The position numbers were made by a program, and so were the translations under genes. A stretch of 64,000 bases of DNA, taken from Arthrobacter sp. TPD3018. GTDB taxonomy: Bacteria; Pseudomonadota; Alphaproteobacteria; Sphingomonadales; Sphingomonadaceae. Of the stretch, positions 18,072-29,336 are shown piece after piece. The notes under the pieces were generated by a model. The model searched no databases and was not told the DNA's origin. It was given only the letters and a program-made list of their open reading frames with translations. The DNA is taken from positions 1 to 64,000 of the forward strand of contig QDFQ01000007.1 of assembly GCA_003075315.1 (NCBI GenBank). Direction: 5' to 3'. Every line of letters begins with the position of its first letter. Position 1 is the stretch's first letter.

Positions 18072-18979
18072 CAGCGTGCCTCCCCGATCCAGGCGACGAT
18101 CCGGTCGACCAGCCGGTCGTGCGGGTCCCAGCCCAGCACGTCGAGCGGCTTGGCGACGAAGTTCGACAGCGCGTTGACGTCGTAGAAGCGGGGCGTGCCG
18201 TCGCGATCGTCGATCATCACCTCGACCCCGCCGAGATCGAGCGCGGAGGCGCGGGCGATCCGCTCGGCGGCATCACGCAGTGGGGCGGGGGGCTCGGTCG
18301 CGGTCATGGTGATCGCGCTGCCGGGGACCTGGCAGGCGTCTGCCGGGCACAGGTCGAACGCGCCCGCCCCGGCCACGTCGATCGCGTAGAGATAGGCGCG
18401 GTCGAGCGTCTCGATCCGGGTGATCGTGCCGCCGCGGGCGGGGACATAGTCCTGCACCAGCAGCACGCCGTCGATGCTGGTCGGCAACGTCCCGTCGGCG
18501 ACGGCGGCGCGGAGTGTGTCCATGTCGTCGAAACGCACGATGCCCGCCCCGGCGCCGCCGATGTTGGCCTTTACCACCAGCGGGAAGCCGATCGTAGCGG
18601 CTGCCGCGGGGACATCGGCGGCGCGGTGGACGACGCGGGTGGCCGGGATGGCGAGTCCGAGAGAAGCGATCAACGCCAGCTGGCGCGCCTTCGACGTGTC
18701 GATCGCGAGGGCCTGATTGCCATTCAGCACGCGCGCGCCCGACATTTCCCAGCGAGCGATCAAGGATTGCGCCCAAAAGATCGGATGCTCCGCTTCGCGC
18801 AGGAACGCCGACATCGCCAGCCGGCTGATGATGACGGGGGCGGGCGGCAAGGCGTCGGCGGGGTCGAAGGCGGTGCCCGGGGTCAGCGTCTCATACGCAA
18901 CACCGCGCCGGTCGAGCGCGGCGAACAGCGGCGTAAACCATTGGGGATGTTCGTAGAGAATGGCGAGGTCGACGGTCAT
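18071..18979 (-). CDS. ATP-grasp protein (RimK/GshB-like ligase)
   Basis: About 302 residues. The nucleotide-binding half shows FPLVVKANIGGAGAGIVRFDD (Lys and Gly-rich loop) and VLLVQDYVPARGGTITRIE. The metal site near the C-terminus is GGVEVMIDDRDGTPRFYDVN. These fit ATP-dependent carboxylate-amine/thiol ligases of the RimK class. A start at 18979 (MTVDLAILYEHP) is preferred over an upstream extension overlapping the formylglycine enzyme gene region. It sits inside the sulfur operon, 81 bases after the sulfatase-activating gene and overlapping sfnG by one base. The peptide or conjugate it makes is unknown; such a ligase is not a usual member of sulfatase/sulfone loci. Confidence 0.75.
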   Translation of the reverse strand: MTVDLAILYEHPQWFTPLFAALDRRGVAYETLTPGTAFDPADALPPAPVIISRLAMSAFLREAEHPIFWAQSLIARWEMSGARVLNGNQALAIDTSKARQLALIASLGLAIPATRVVHRAADVPAAAATIGFPLVVKANIGGAGAGIVRFDDMDTLRAAVADGTLPTSIDGVLLVQDYVPARGGTITRIETLDRAYLYAIDVAGAGAFDLCPADACQVPGSAITMTATEPPAPLRDAAERIARASALDLGGVEVMIDDRDGTPRFYDVNALSNFVAKPLDVLGWDPHDRLVDRIVAWIGEAR

Positions 18980-19060
18980 GGCGCCATGCCATGCCGGAGC
19001 GCAGGCGCCCTGCAAACCGGCTTGGGCTTGGCCCGCCCCAAGAAACACTTTCCGGTCATG

Positions 19061-20008
19061 CTATCGGGGCTGCGTCAGAGCGACGGTGCGGAAGCCCAGG
19101 TGCGAGGCGGCGAGTGTTTCGTCCTGCGCGTGGCGGGCGGCGGGGCGATAGCGGGCGCAGTAATTGGCGGCGCACAGGAATGAGCCACCCTTGATGACGC
19201 GCGCGCGGACCTGCGGCTGGCGGGGATCGAAACTGGGATTGCCAGGCGTGCCGTCGCCGGTAACGAAGGCGCCATGGCCGGGCAAATACCAGCTGCGCGT
19301 CCATTCCCAAACGTTGCCGATCAGGTCGTAGGTGCCGATCGGGCTGCGCGTGAAACAGCCCGCCGGGGCGGGGCCGACCCAGCCATCGGTCGCGGTGTTG
19401 GTCGTCGGGAAATGCCCTTGCCAATAATTGGCCGCGTGACGCTCGGGCTCGGTGTCCTCGTCGCGAATGCCGATCCGGGCGACGGCCTCGAACTGCTCTT
19501 CGGTCGGCAACGCGCGGCCGGCCCAGCGTGCATAGGCGCTGGCATCGGCGAAGGTCACGTCCACCACCGGATCGTTCGCATGTCCGGCGATATTGCTGCC
19601 GGGGCCGTGCGGATGGCGCCACGTCGCCTCGCGCACGAAGCGCCACCATGTCGCTGGATCGGGTGCGAGGAACGGCTGGTCGGCGGGCGGCGGCGAGAAG
19701 ACGAACGCGCCGCCGCCGGGCCGCTCGGCATCGGTCACATAGCCGGTGGCGGCGACGAAGGCGGCGAACTGGCGATTGGTCACTTCGTGCGCGTCGATGC
19801 CGAAGGCGGGGACAGCGACGGTGACGCGGGGGCGCTCCTCCGGATAGTAAGCGTCGCTGCCCATCAGGAAGCGCGAGGCGGGCACGCGCACGCTGCCATC
19901 CGCGAAACTGCCCGCGCAAGACGGCGATGCCGCCGGCCGTGCGACCGGCGCGGCATCCGCGTGCAGCCCGCCAACGAGCAACGCCGCGATCAACGTCGGG
20001 CGGATCAA
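19061..20008 (-). CDS. Formylglycine-generating enzyme with signal peptide
   Basis: 315 residues of the SUMF1/FGE type. It oxidises the sulfatase active-site cysteine to formylglycine using O2. The C-terminal motif GGSFLCAANYCARYRPAAR has both catalytic cysteines (C279, C284) with the same five-residue spacing as human FGE C336/C341; NVWEW and LGFRTV are also family landmarks. The N-terminus (TLIAALLVGGLHADA) looks like a cleavable signal peptide, so it probably works in the periplasm. The start is TTG at 20008, overlapping the sulfatase stop (TTGA), which means strict translational coupling to its substrate protein. Confidence 0.85.
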   Translation of the reverse strand: MIRPTLIAALLVGGLHADAAPVARPAASPSCAGSFADGSVRVPASRFLMGSDAYYPEERPRVTVAVPAFGIDAHEVTNRQFAAFVAATGYVTDAERPGGGAFVFSPPPADQPFLAPDPATWWRFVREATWRHPHGPGSNIAGHANDPVVDVTFADASAYARWAGRALPTEEQFEAVARIGIRDEDTEPERHAANYWQGHFPTTNTATDGWVGPAPAGCFTRSPIGTYDLIGNVWEWTRSWYLPGHGAFVTGDGTPGNPSFDPRQPQVRARVIKGGSFLCAANYCARYRPAARHAQDETLAASHLGFRTVALTQPR

Positions 20009-21684
20009 GGGTAGCGGCTCGGGACGGACGGCATGATGACCCCGGTGTCCTTGCCATAGGCGTCCCAGGCGGCGACCAGCGCCTTCAGTCGCTCCGGTTC
20101 GCGTGCGGCGAGGTCGGTCGTTTCGCCCGGATCGTCAGCGATGTTGAACAATCGCCATGCGTCGCCGAGGTTCACCGCCTTCCAGTCGCCCTGCCGCACG
20201 GCGCGCCGCCCGAACAATTCGCTGCCGATCGCCTCGTGCGGCGCATGGACGCGGTCAGCGGCGCCGGTCAGATAGGGTCGCCAGCTCAGCCCGCGCACCG
20301 GCTGCACGGGGCGCCCGGCGTATCGGGCACCCTGCCACGTACCGCCCGCCGCCTCGACCAGCGTCGGCACCACATCCATCACCGTGCCATAGGTCGCGCT
20401 GACCCCGGTCCGCCGCGCGCCCGGCCAGTCGATGAAGGCGGCAACGCGCGTGCCGCCCTCGGTGGTATAGCCCTTGTACAGCCACGACGGCGCGGTCGCC
20501 GCCTGCGCCCAGCCGGGACCGTAGCCGGCGTAGGAGGTCGGCTTGCCGAGGTTGTCGAAGCGATTGTCCGCCTTTGCGACGCGGGCGCGGAATTCGGGAA
20601 GTTCGGAGCGGGCGATGTCGATCCCCTCCGCGCCATTGTCGGCGGTGAACAGGATGATCGTATTGTCGTACTGGCCGGTCGCCTTGAGGTGGGCGATCAC
20701 GCGGCCGACATTCTGGTCCATGCGATCGACCATCGCGGCGTAGATTTCCATGAGCCGCGCCTGTTCCTTGCGCTCCGGCGCCGACAGATCGGCCCAGCGG
20801 CGTCCGGCCGGCAGGACGAGATCGTGCGGCGTGACGGTCGCCCCGACCAGGCCGAGCGCCTTCAGCCTGGCAAGGCGGCGCGCGCGCAGCACTTCGAAGC
20901 CCTCATCATAGCGACCGCGGTAGCGCGCCACGTCCTCATCGGGTGCCTGGAGCGGCCAATGCGGCGCGGTAAAGGTGAGGTAGGCGAAGAAGGGCTTGGC
21001 GCGATCGGCCCGGCCCAGCTGCTCGATCAGCTTCGACGCATAGGCATCCGACGAGTAGAAGCCGGCCGGCAGGCTGGCGAGCTGACGCCCGTTCTCCCAA
21101 TAGGTGGTGCCGGGCTGGCCGTCCCTGGCGAGGTCCAGCCCGTAATGGTTGCCGCCGCCCTGGGCGAGGTCGAAGCTCTGGTCGAAACCGTGCCGCGCCG
21201 GGCTGTCTTCGGCGCGGGTGCCGAGATGCCATTTGCCAGCCATGAGCGTCACATAGCCAAGGTCGTGTAGTCGGTCGGCTAAGGTCACGACATCGTCGGG
21301 CAGATGCCCTTCGTAGCCGCGTTTGCCGATCTGGTTGGGCGTCAGCATCTCCGCCATATTGCCCAGCCCGGCGAGGTGATTGTCGGTGCCCGACAGCAGC
21401 ATCGATCGCGTCGGCGAGCATGTGGGCGCGGAATGGAAACCGGTCAGCTTCAAACCGCGCGCGGCCAGCGCATCAAGGTTGGGCGTGCGGATCTCGCCAC
21501 CGAATGCACCGAGGTCTGAATAGCCGAGATCGTCGGCGACGATGATCAGGATGTTCGGTTTGGCGCCAGCTGGGGCCGGAGCGGCAGGCGTGCCCTGCGT
21601 ATGGCCGCGGGTCGCCGCGGTGATCGTGGCCGCGCCGGTCACGGCAGTGGCGAGCAGGGCGATGGTCAGCGCGGTCGTTCGCAC
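20005..21684 (-). CDS. atsA: Exported arylsulfatase (formylglycine type)
   Basis: Sulfatase that releases sulfate from aryl or alkyl sulfate esters. Metal-binding Asp pair in IIVADDLGYSD, catalytic signature CSPTR (Cys89 from this start, converted to formylglycine), GKWHLG, and FTADNGAEG. The start chosen is GTG at 21684 because GGAG precedes it by nine bases and the product begins with a good signal peptide (RTTALTIALLATAVTG). An ATG at 21711 has no ribosome site and abuts a strong hairpin. Length of about 559 residues is normal. Immediately followed by its activating enzyme; part of the sulfur-scavenging operon. Confidence 0.9.
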   Translation of the reverse strand: MRTTALTIALLATAVTGAATITAATRGHTQGTPAAPAPAGAKPNILIIVADDLGYSDLGAFGGEIRTPNLDALAARGLKLTGFHSAPTCSPTRSMLLSGTDNHLAGLGNMAEMLTPNQIGKRGYEGHLPDDVVTLADRLHDLGYVTLMAGKWHLGTRAEDSPARHGFDQSFDLAQGGGNHYGLDLARDGQPGTTYWENGRQLASLPAGFYSSDAYASKLIEQLGRADRAKPFFAYLTFTAPHWPLQAPDEDVARYRGRYDEGFEVLRARRLARLKALGLVGATVTPHDLVLPAGRRWADLSAPERKEQARLMEIYAAMVDRMDQNVGRVIAHLKATGQYDNTIILFTADNGAEGIDIARSELPEFRARVAKADNRFDNLGKPTSYAGYGPGWAQAATAPSWLYKGYTTEGGTRVAAFIDWPGARRTGVSATYGTVMDVVPTLVEAAGGTWQGARYAGRPVQPVRGLSWRPYLTGAADRVHAPHEAIGSELFGRRAVRQGDWKAVNLGDAWRLFNIADDPGETTDLAAREPERLKALVAAWDAYGKDTGVIMPSVPSRYP

Positions 21685-21711
21685 GAGGCGGTTCTCCAAG
21701 ATCGAGAGCAT

Positions 21712-21740
21712 GCCGGCATTCTGGCGGGCAGAATGCCGGC
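21712..21740 (-). promoter_or_regulatory. Perfect 12-bp hairpin between dioxygenase and sulfatase genes
   Basis: GCCGGCATTCTG and CAGAATGCCGGC pair perfectly around a 5-base loop, filling almost the whole 37-base gap between the TauD-like stop and the sulfatase. No T-run follows. It may stabilise or process the operon mRNA or attenuate downstream expression, and it argues for the sulfatase start at 21684. Confidence 0.6.
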
Positions 21741-21748
21741 ACGACAGG

Positions 21749-22684
21749 TCATTCCGCGGCTTCGAGCAACGGTTCGGGCTTCACCGCGCGGCTGTGGGCG
21801 CCGTCGAGTGCGACCGGCACCGACCCTGCGATCGTCGCACGGCGCAAATGGCGCTTCTGCCGGCCGAAGTCGGCGATCGCGCGGTGCTGGGTCGCGCGAT
21901 TGTCCCAGATCGCCACGTCGCCCGGCTGCCAGCGCCAGCGGACGGTATTTTCCGGCTTGGTGATCTGGTCCTGCAGGATCTGGAAGACCCTGTTCGAGTC
22001 CTCGCGGTTGAGACCGACGAAGTTCTTGACGAAGTTGCCGAGCAGCAGCGCCTTCTCGCCCGTCACCGGATGGACATGCACCACCGGATGCTCGGTTTCG
22101 TAGACCGTAGAGGCGAACACCTCGCGATGACGGCGGATCGCGTCCGCGGAGGCTTCGGGTCGGGCGGAGGCATAGTCATAGGCGTTGGTATGGACCGCGC
22201 GTAGATCCTCGACCAACGCCTTCAGCGCCGGGGGCAGGCCCTCATAGGCGGCGACGGTATTGGCCCAAAGCGTGTCGCCACCCGCTGGCGGGATCACCAG
22301 CGCGCGCAGGATCGACGCGGCGGGGAAGGCGGGCAGGAAGGTGATGTCCGTATGCCATTGCGATGCGGCCTCACCCTCACGCGAGTTAAGTTCTAGCAGG
22401 AAGCGTGAACCCTCCGCCACCGGCACGGTCGGATGCGCAAGCGGTTCGCCCAGCCGCGCCGCGAACGCCTCGTGGGTCTCGTCGTCGAGATGGGGCTGGC
22501 CGCGGAAGAAGATCACCTTGTGGCGGCCGAGGGCCTGCTGGATCGCGGCGATCGTCAAGTCGTCGAGGTCGCCCGAAAGAGCGACGCCTCTGATTTCGGC
22601 CCCGATCTTCCCTGCGACGGGAACGATGTCGAGCGGGCTGTCCGCATCGGCGGCATTGTCGAACTGGTGTTGGATCACGGTCAT
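21749..22684 (-). CDS. TauD/AtsK-type 2-oxoglutarate dioxygenase
   Basis: 311 residues of the taurine dioxygenase family. Iron ligands are His111 and Asp113 (QWHTDITF) and His267 (TQHRAIADFG); the arginine near 282 (RRATIAG) binds 2-oxoglutarate. The family releases sulfite from taurine (TauD) or splits alkyl sulfate esters oxidatively (AtsK). Location next to an arylsulfatase and SfnG favours a sulfur role, and the AtsK branch seems slightly more likely, but the substrate is not decided by the sequence. AGGAG precedes the start at 22684. It lies 13 bases behind the symporter gene. Confidence 0.85.
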   Translation of the reverse strand: MTVIQHQFDNAADADSPLDIVPVAGKIGAEIRGVALSGDLDDLTIAAIQQALGRHKVIFFRGQPHLDDETHEAFAARLGEPLAHPTVPVAEGSRFLLELNSREGEAASQWHTDITFLPAFPAASILRALVIPPAGGDTLWANTVAAYEGLPPALKALVEDLRAVHTNAYDYASARPEASADAIRRHREVFASTVYETEHPVVHVHPVTGEKALLLGNFVKNFVGLNREDSNRVFQILQDQITKPENTVRWRWQPGDVAIWDNRATQHRAIADFGRQKRHLRRATIAGSVPVALDGAHSRAVKPEPLLEAAE

Positions 22685-22697
22685 GTCACACACTCCT

Positions 22698-24101
22698 TCA
22701 GGCTTCGACGGGAACGGTGGCCGCGCGGGCGTCGAGCGCGCGGCGGATCTGGGCGTGGCGAGTCTGGTCGAGCGGAAAGTGCCAGATCAGCGCGGCCGAG
22801 ATGATGTGCGCGGCGGCGGGGCCGAGCGCGAAGACGTATTTGAGCGCGTCCAGTGCGGCCGGCGCACTCTGCCCCTTGGGCTGGAAGCCGAGCCAGGCGA
22901 GCAGGGGCAGCGCGAGGCCGATGCCGATCGCCGGGCCCGCCTTGGTCGCCAGGCTGAAGACGGAGAAGAACAGGCCGGTGCGGTTGTGCCCGGTGGCCAG
23001 CTCGTGCGCATCGGCGACGTCGGCGACCATCGCGCGGAGCATCAGGTTGCCCGAGCCCTGCGTCAGCCCCTGCGCCACGGCGAGCGCGATCAGCAGCCAC
23101 AACATATCGGGGAAGACCGCGAGCAGGGCGATGTTGATCGCCGCCTGCGCGAGTTCGCCCGCGATCGCTGTCTCGCGCTTGCCCAGCCGCCGCCCGATCG
23201 CGAGCCAGAGCGGCCCGGCGGCGACGCCGAACACGAATTGCAGCAGGTACAGCCCGCTTGCCCACTGCGGCAGGCCCATATAGCTGACGCAGAAGAAGGC
23301 GATCAGCCCGGCGCGGATCGACTGACCCGCCGTCACCGCCACGTCGGAGGCGAGGACGCGCAGTAGCAGCCGGTCGCGGAACACCAGCCCGGCGCTGCGC
23401 CAGAAGCCGATGCGGTGCGTCCGTTGCGCCGGGATGGGCGGTTCGGCGATGGCGGTCAGGCTCAGGACCAGTGCCAGCACCAGCGTCGTCAGGATGAACG
23501 CGCCGGTCGCATGCAGCTTCAGCACGCCATCGGCGGGCCGCCACTGCTCGATCAGGGTTGGCAGGATCAGGACTAGCAACAGGCCGACCGCCCGCATCGT
23601 CTGCTGATAGGTCACGATGCGCGTGCGCTCGTGATACTGGCCCGACAATTCCCCCGCCCAGGCGGAAAAGGGAATCTCGATCATCGTCCAGCCGGCGTAG
23701 AAGACGAACAGCGCGGCACCGAAATAGAGTGGCGCGACGGTCGCGGGCGGAAAGAACAGCAGCGCCGATCCGACCCCGAACAACAGGCCACCCGCCGCGA
23801 TCCACGGCCGTCGTCGGCCGAAGCGGTTGCGCGTCCGGTCCGACAGCGCGCCGACGATGGGGTCCGACGCCACGTCCCAGAAGCGGCCGAGGAAGAAGAT
23901 GAACCCGATCGTCGCCAGCGACAGGCCGAAATGGCTGGCGTAGAGTTGCGGGACGAACAGGACGAGCGGCAGTCCCGCACCGGCCAGCGGGACGGCGAGC
24001 GAACCGAATCCGATCAGCCTGACGGCCGCGTGCCCTTCGTGTCGCGTTGTCGCCCTTCGTTGGGGTGGGCCATAAACGTCCTCAAAGGGAATGCTCGCCA
24101 T
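22698..24101 (-). CDS. GPH-family (MelB-like) cation symporter
   Basis: About 467 residues with twelve membrane segments. The loop FWDVASDPIVGALSDRTRNRFGRRRPW matches the glycoside-pentoside-hexuronide family pattern (D...G...D...GRRRP). These inner-membrane sodium/proton symporters move glycosides or similar anions. GAGGAG is positioned before the ATG at 24101, eleven bases after the TonB receptor gene. In context it probably carries the sulfate ester or its desulfated product from periplasm to cytoplasm. Confidence 0.8.
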   Translation of the reverse strand: MASIPFEDVYGPPQRRATTRHEGHAAVRLIGFGSLAVPLAGAGLPLVLFVPQLYASHFGLSLATIGFIFFLGRFWDVASDPIVGALSDRTRNRFGRRRPWIAAGGLLFGVGSALLFFPPATVAPLYFGAALFVFYAGWTMIEIPFSAWAGELSGQYHERTRIVTYQQTMRAVGLLLVLILPTLIEQWRPADGVLKLHATGAFILTTLVLALVLSLTAIAEPPIPAQRTHRIGFWRSAGLVFRDRLLLRVLASDVAVTAGQSIRAGLIAFFCVSYMGLPQWASGLYLLQFVFGVAAGPLWLAIGRRLGKRETAIAGELAQAAINIALLAVFPDMLWLLIALAVAQGLTQGSGNLMLRAMVADVADAHELATGHNRTGLFFSVFSLATKAGPAIGIGLALPLLAWLGFQPKGQSAPAALDALKYVFALGPAAAHIISAALIWHFPLDQTRHAQIRRALDARAATVPVEA

Positions 24102-24112
24102 CGTCGCGCTCC

Positions 24113-26563
<2,451 letters not shown>

Positions 26564-26879
26564 GGATTGGCTTTCTCGTTGTTCTGGCGGTCGGCGTCGG
26601 CGCGTTCCGTCGCCGGCTGCGGCGCCAATGGCGCCGGCCGGGCGGATTTCTATTGCGCGGACATGGCCGGTGGGTCCGGTCCGCTCGCCGTGTCAGGGTA
26701 GGGTAGGAGGCGTCTCGACGGCAGGCGGATCGTGGAAGCGGATCGGGATCATGCAGGTCTCCGCGTTACGGACCCGAGTTGGGCTCGAATCAAAGCCTAT
26801 CAAATCGATATGAATTGAGGGAGTAGCATATGTTGCGCTCCGATTAGCCGAGCTTTGCCCCTGTTCCGTGGCCGTGTCC
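26564..26879. other. Upstream region of the sulfur operon, no gene
   Basis: 316 bases between the TonB receptor start and the ChrA stop. A short AT-rich patch (about 26785-26835, containing ATCAAATCGATATGAATT) stands out and is the best place for a promoter reading left. A possible 19-codon leader frame begins near 26752 on the minus strand, with no further support. No clear protein gene. Confidence 0.45.
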
Positions 26880-28277
26880 CTATGTGACGATCCCGAGGCC
26901 GTGCAGCGCGAGACTGGCGGCAGACGTCCCCAGCAGCGTCGTCACCACGCCTGCCCGAAGCCCGAATAAGGCGCCGGCGGCGCCGCCCGCGAGCATAAGC
27001 GCTACCGGATCGATGCTCGCCAGAATCGGCGCATCGAAACGCACCGGCCCCGCTGCGATCGGGGTCGTTGCGCGGAACAGCGTGTGCAGCGCGAACCAGA
27101 CCGCGAGGTTAAGGCCGACGCCGACCACCGCCGCGGTGATCGCGGACAGCGCTCCGGCCACGGCAGCATTGCCCCGCAGCCGCTCGATGAACGGCGCGCC
27201 GAGGAAGATCCACAGGAAGCACGGCACGAACGTCACCCAGGTCGCGAGCAGGCCGCCCAGCGTGCCGGCGAGCAGCGGCGGCAGCGCGCCGGCATCGCGA
27301 TAGGCGCCCAGGAAGCCGACGAATTGCAGGACCATGATGAGCGGCCCTGGCGTCGTCTCCGCCATGCCCAGCCCGTCGAGCATCTCCTTGGGCGCGAGCC
27401 AGTGGTACTGGTCGACCGCCTGCTGGGCGACATAGGCGAGCACGGCATAGGCGCCGCCGAACGTCACCATTGCCATCGTCGAAAAGAAGGTTGCGATGCG
27501 GCTGAAGACATCGTCGGGCCCGAGCGCGGTCAGCAGTGTCGCGACCGGCAGCAGCCAGAGCGCCAGCCAGACTAGGGCCGTGCGGATCGTTTGCCCCCAT
27601 GTTGGAAGCGCATGCGCCGGCAGGTCCTCGCCGAGCAATGTGTCCGCGTCGGCTACCACCATCCCCTTGGAGGCGCCATGGCCCCCGCCACGGAAGGCCG
27701 TGCCGCCCCGCCGCGCGGACCACCATCCGATGAGGCCAGCTCCCAGCACGATCACCGGAAAGGGCGCACCGACAAAGAAGATCAGGATGAAGGCCGCGGT
27801 GGCAAGCGCGCGTGCCGGCGTCGCCTTGAGCGCCCGCCCGCCGATCCGCATCACCGCCTGCAGCACGACGGCCAGCACCGCGCACTTGAGCCCGAAAAAC
27901 AGGGCGGAGACGATGCCGACCTGACCGTACAGGACATAGACCCAACTCAGCGCCATGATCGCGATGGCGCCGGGAAGGACGAACAGCACGCCCGCGACGA
28001 TGCCGCCCTTGGTCCGGTGCATCAGCCAGCCGATATAGGTGGCGAGCTGCTGCGCCTCGGGGCCCGGCAGCAGCATGCAATAGTTAAGCGCGTGCAGGAA
28101 CCGTTGCTCGCCGATCCAGCGTTTTTCGTCGACCAAGATGCGGTGCATAACGGCGATTTGCCCGGCAGGCCCACCGAACGAGAGCACGGCGATGCGCAGC
28201 CAGACCCAGAATGCCTGCCCAAGTGTGATCGGCTCTGGCGGCGTTCGTACCGCGTTGTGTGTCGGGGCAACCGTCAT
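26880..28277 (-). CDS. chrA: Chromate transporter ChrA
   Basis: About 465 residues, the long bidomain form of the CHR family. Both halves carry the family motif: FWVWLRIAVLSFGGPAGQIAVMH near the start and FFSTMAMVTFGGAYAVLAYV in the middle, with repeat landmarks LLPGPEAQQLATYIGW and TTPGPLIMVLQFVGF. It exports chromate from the cytoplasm. The start at 28277 overlaps the stop of the ChrB-like gene (ATGA), so both are one operon. Confidence 0.92.
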   Translation of the reverse strand: MTVAPTHNAVRTPPEPITLGQAFWVWLRIAVLSFGGPAGQIAVMHRILVDEKRWIGEQRFLHALNYCMLLPGPEAQQLATYIGWLMHRTKGGIVAGVLFVLPGAIAIMALSWVYVLYGQVGIVSALFFGLKCAVLAVVLQAVMRIGGRALKATPARALATAAFILIFFVGAPFPVIVLGAGLIGWWSARRGGTAFRGGGHGASKGMVVADADTLLGEDLPAHALPTWGQTIRTALVWLALWLLPVATLLTALGPDDVFSRIATFFSTMAMVTFGGAYAVLAYVAQQAVDQYHWLAPKEMLDGLGMAETTPGPLIMVLQFVGFLGAYRDAGALPPLLAGTLGGLLATWVTFVPCFLWIFLGAPFIERLRGNAAVAGALSAITAAVVGVGLNLAVWFALHTLFRATTPIAAGPVRFDAPILASIDPVALMLAGGAAGALFGLRAGVVTTLLGTSAASLALHGLGIVT

Positions 28278-29083
28278 GCTGTCACCCGCATGCGAGATGG
28301 CTGGTGCGACGACCAATCATGGTGCTCGGCCTGCGCGTCGCGCGCCCAGCGGTATAGCGCATCGTAGATCGCAATGCCGGCTTCGAGCTGCTGATGGTCG
28401 TCGCTATGGCTGCGCGACAGTCCGAGCGAGATCGCGAGCAGCCCCGCCGCTTCGGGCGCGAGATCGAGCCGGTCGGTGTCGGCCCCGCGGACAATCGCGG
28501 CGAGCCGCGTCAGCGGCGCGTGGTCGGCGAGGCCGAAGGCCTCGACCATGACGTCGAATGTGCATAAATCGCCACGATGGCTCCAAAACACGCCGTCGTC
28601 GACGACGTCGAAGGGCTCGGCCTGTTCATGTGCGGCGACCGCCAGCACCTCGCCTGGTGCCACGAACAGGAAGCGCGCCGCGGGATCGACGAAGCGGCGA
28701 ATCAACCAAGGGCAAGCGATGCGGTCGACCTTCGGCCGCGCCCGGGTCACCCACCACGTCCTCCCATCGGGGCGGCGCGGCGGAACATGCGTGAGCTCAA
28801 CGGTGGGCAAGCCCGCCCGCGCCCAAGCGGCGTAGCCGCCTTCGAGTACTTCGGCATTCTTGCCATTGCTCCGCATCATCGCCGCCGCGGCAACGGAACC
28901 CGTACCGCCATCCTGATCGACGACGATGACGGCATTTACGGGTGGTGCAATTTGAAGATGGCCCGGAACTGCGCTCGGTATTGTGCGGATGGGCGACAGT
29001 CGCAGGTCGATGATACGCGGGCAGCCGGCGGTGCCGACCAGTCGCGAAAGCTTCTCAGGGGGGATGGCGTTTGGTGCAGGCAT
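28274..29083 (-). CDS. ChrB-like chromate resistance protein with degenerate rhodanese domain
   Basis: About 269 residues. Residues 1-105 form a rhodanese-like domain (GTAGCPRIIDLRLSP to LEGGYAAWARAGLP), but the active-site cysteine position reads VVDQDGGTGS, so sulfurtransferase activity is not expected. Residues 110-260 match the ChrB C-terminal domain (WWVTRARPKVDRIACPWLIRRFVDP, FWSHRGDLCTFDVMVEAF). ChrB proteins sense chromate or aid resistance. AAGGAC precedes the ATG at 29083. It is translated together with chrA through an ATGA overlap. Confidence 0.82.
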   Translation of the reverse strand: MPAPNAIPPEKLSRLVGTAGCPRIIDLRLSPIRTIPSAVPGHLQIAPPVNAVIVVDQDGGTGSVAAAAMMRSNGKNAEVLEGGYAAWARAGLPTVELTHVPPRRPDGRTWWVTRARPKVDRIACPWLIRRFVDPAARFLFVAPGEVLAVAAHEQAEPFDVVDDGVFWSHRGDLCTFDVMVEAFGLADHAPLTRLAAIVRGADTDRLDLAPEAAGLLAISLGLSRSHSDDHQQLEAGIAIYDALYRWARDAQAEHHDWSSHQPSRMRVTA

Positions 29084-29254
29084 GGGGCGTCCTTCATTAA
29101 AAAGGCGGACGCGATTCTCCGGCTGACGCCTCGTGGGGAGATCGCCGTCCCCATAATTGCAATCAGCCATCATGACCTGGCCTTGTCAATCGTCACGGCG
29201 CGCGCTGCTCCGGCTGATCCTTCGGCCGCGACGCCTGCTGTTCACTTCCTAATG

Positions 29255-29312
29255 TACGCCCGGTTCCGGGAAGAAAGATTCAGGGCCTGGATGTCTGCTT
29301 CTGGGTCTTTTG
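29255..29312 (+). repeat. Dispersed repeat, diverged copy 4
   Basis: The right part GATGTCTGCTTCTGGGTCT is nearly identical to copy 14 (51845-51908); the left part (CCCGGTTCCGGGAAG) is only loosely related. Lies between the nitroreductase and the ChrB-like gene. Confidence 0.45.
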
Positions 29313-29336
29313 CGCAATGCTTCCCGGCAACGTCCG

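Noticed and set aside
22260..23366. Long plus-strand frame opposite the GPH symporter and dioxygenase
   Set aside because: Composition is typical of antisense shadow and it crosses two well supported genes.
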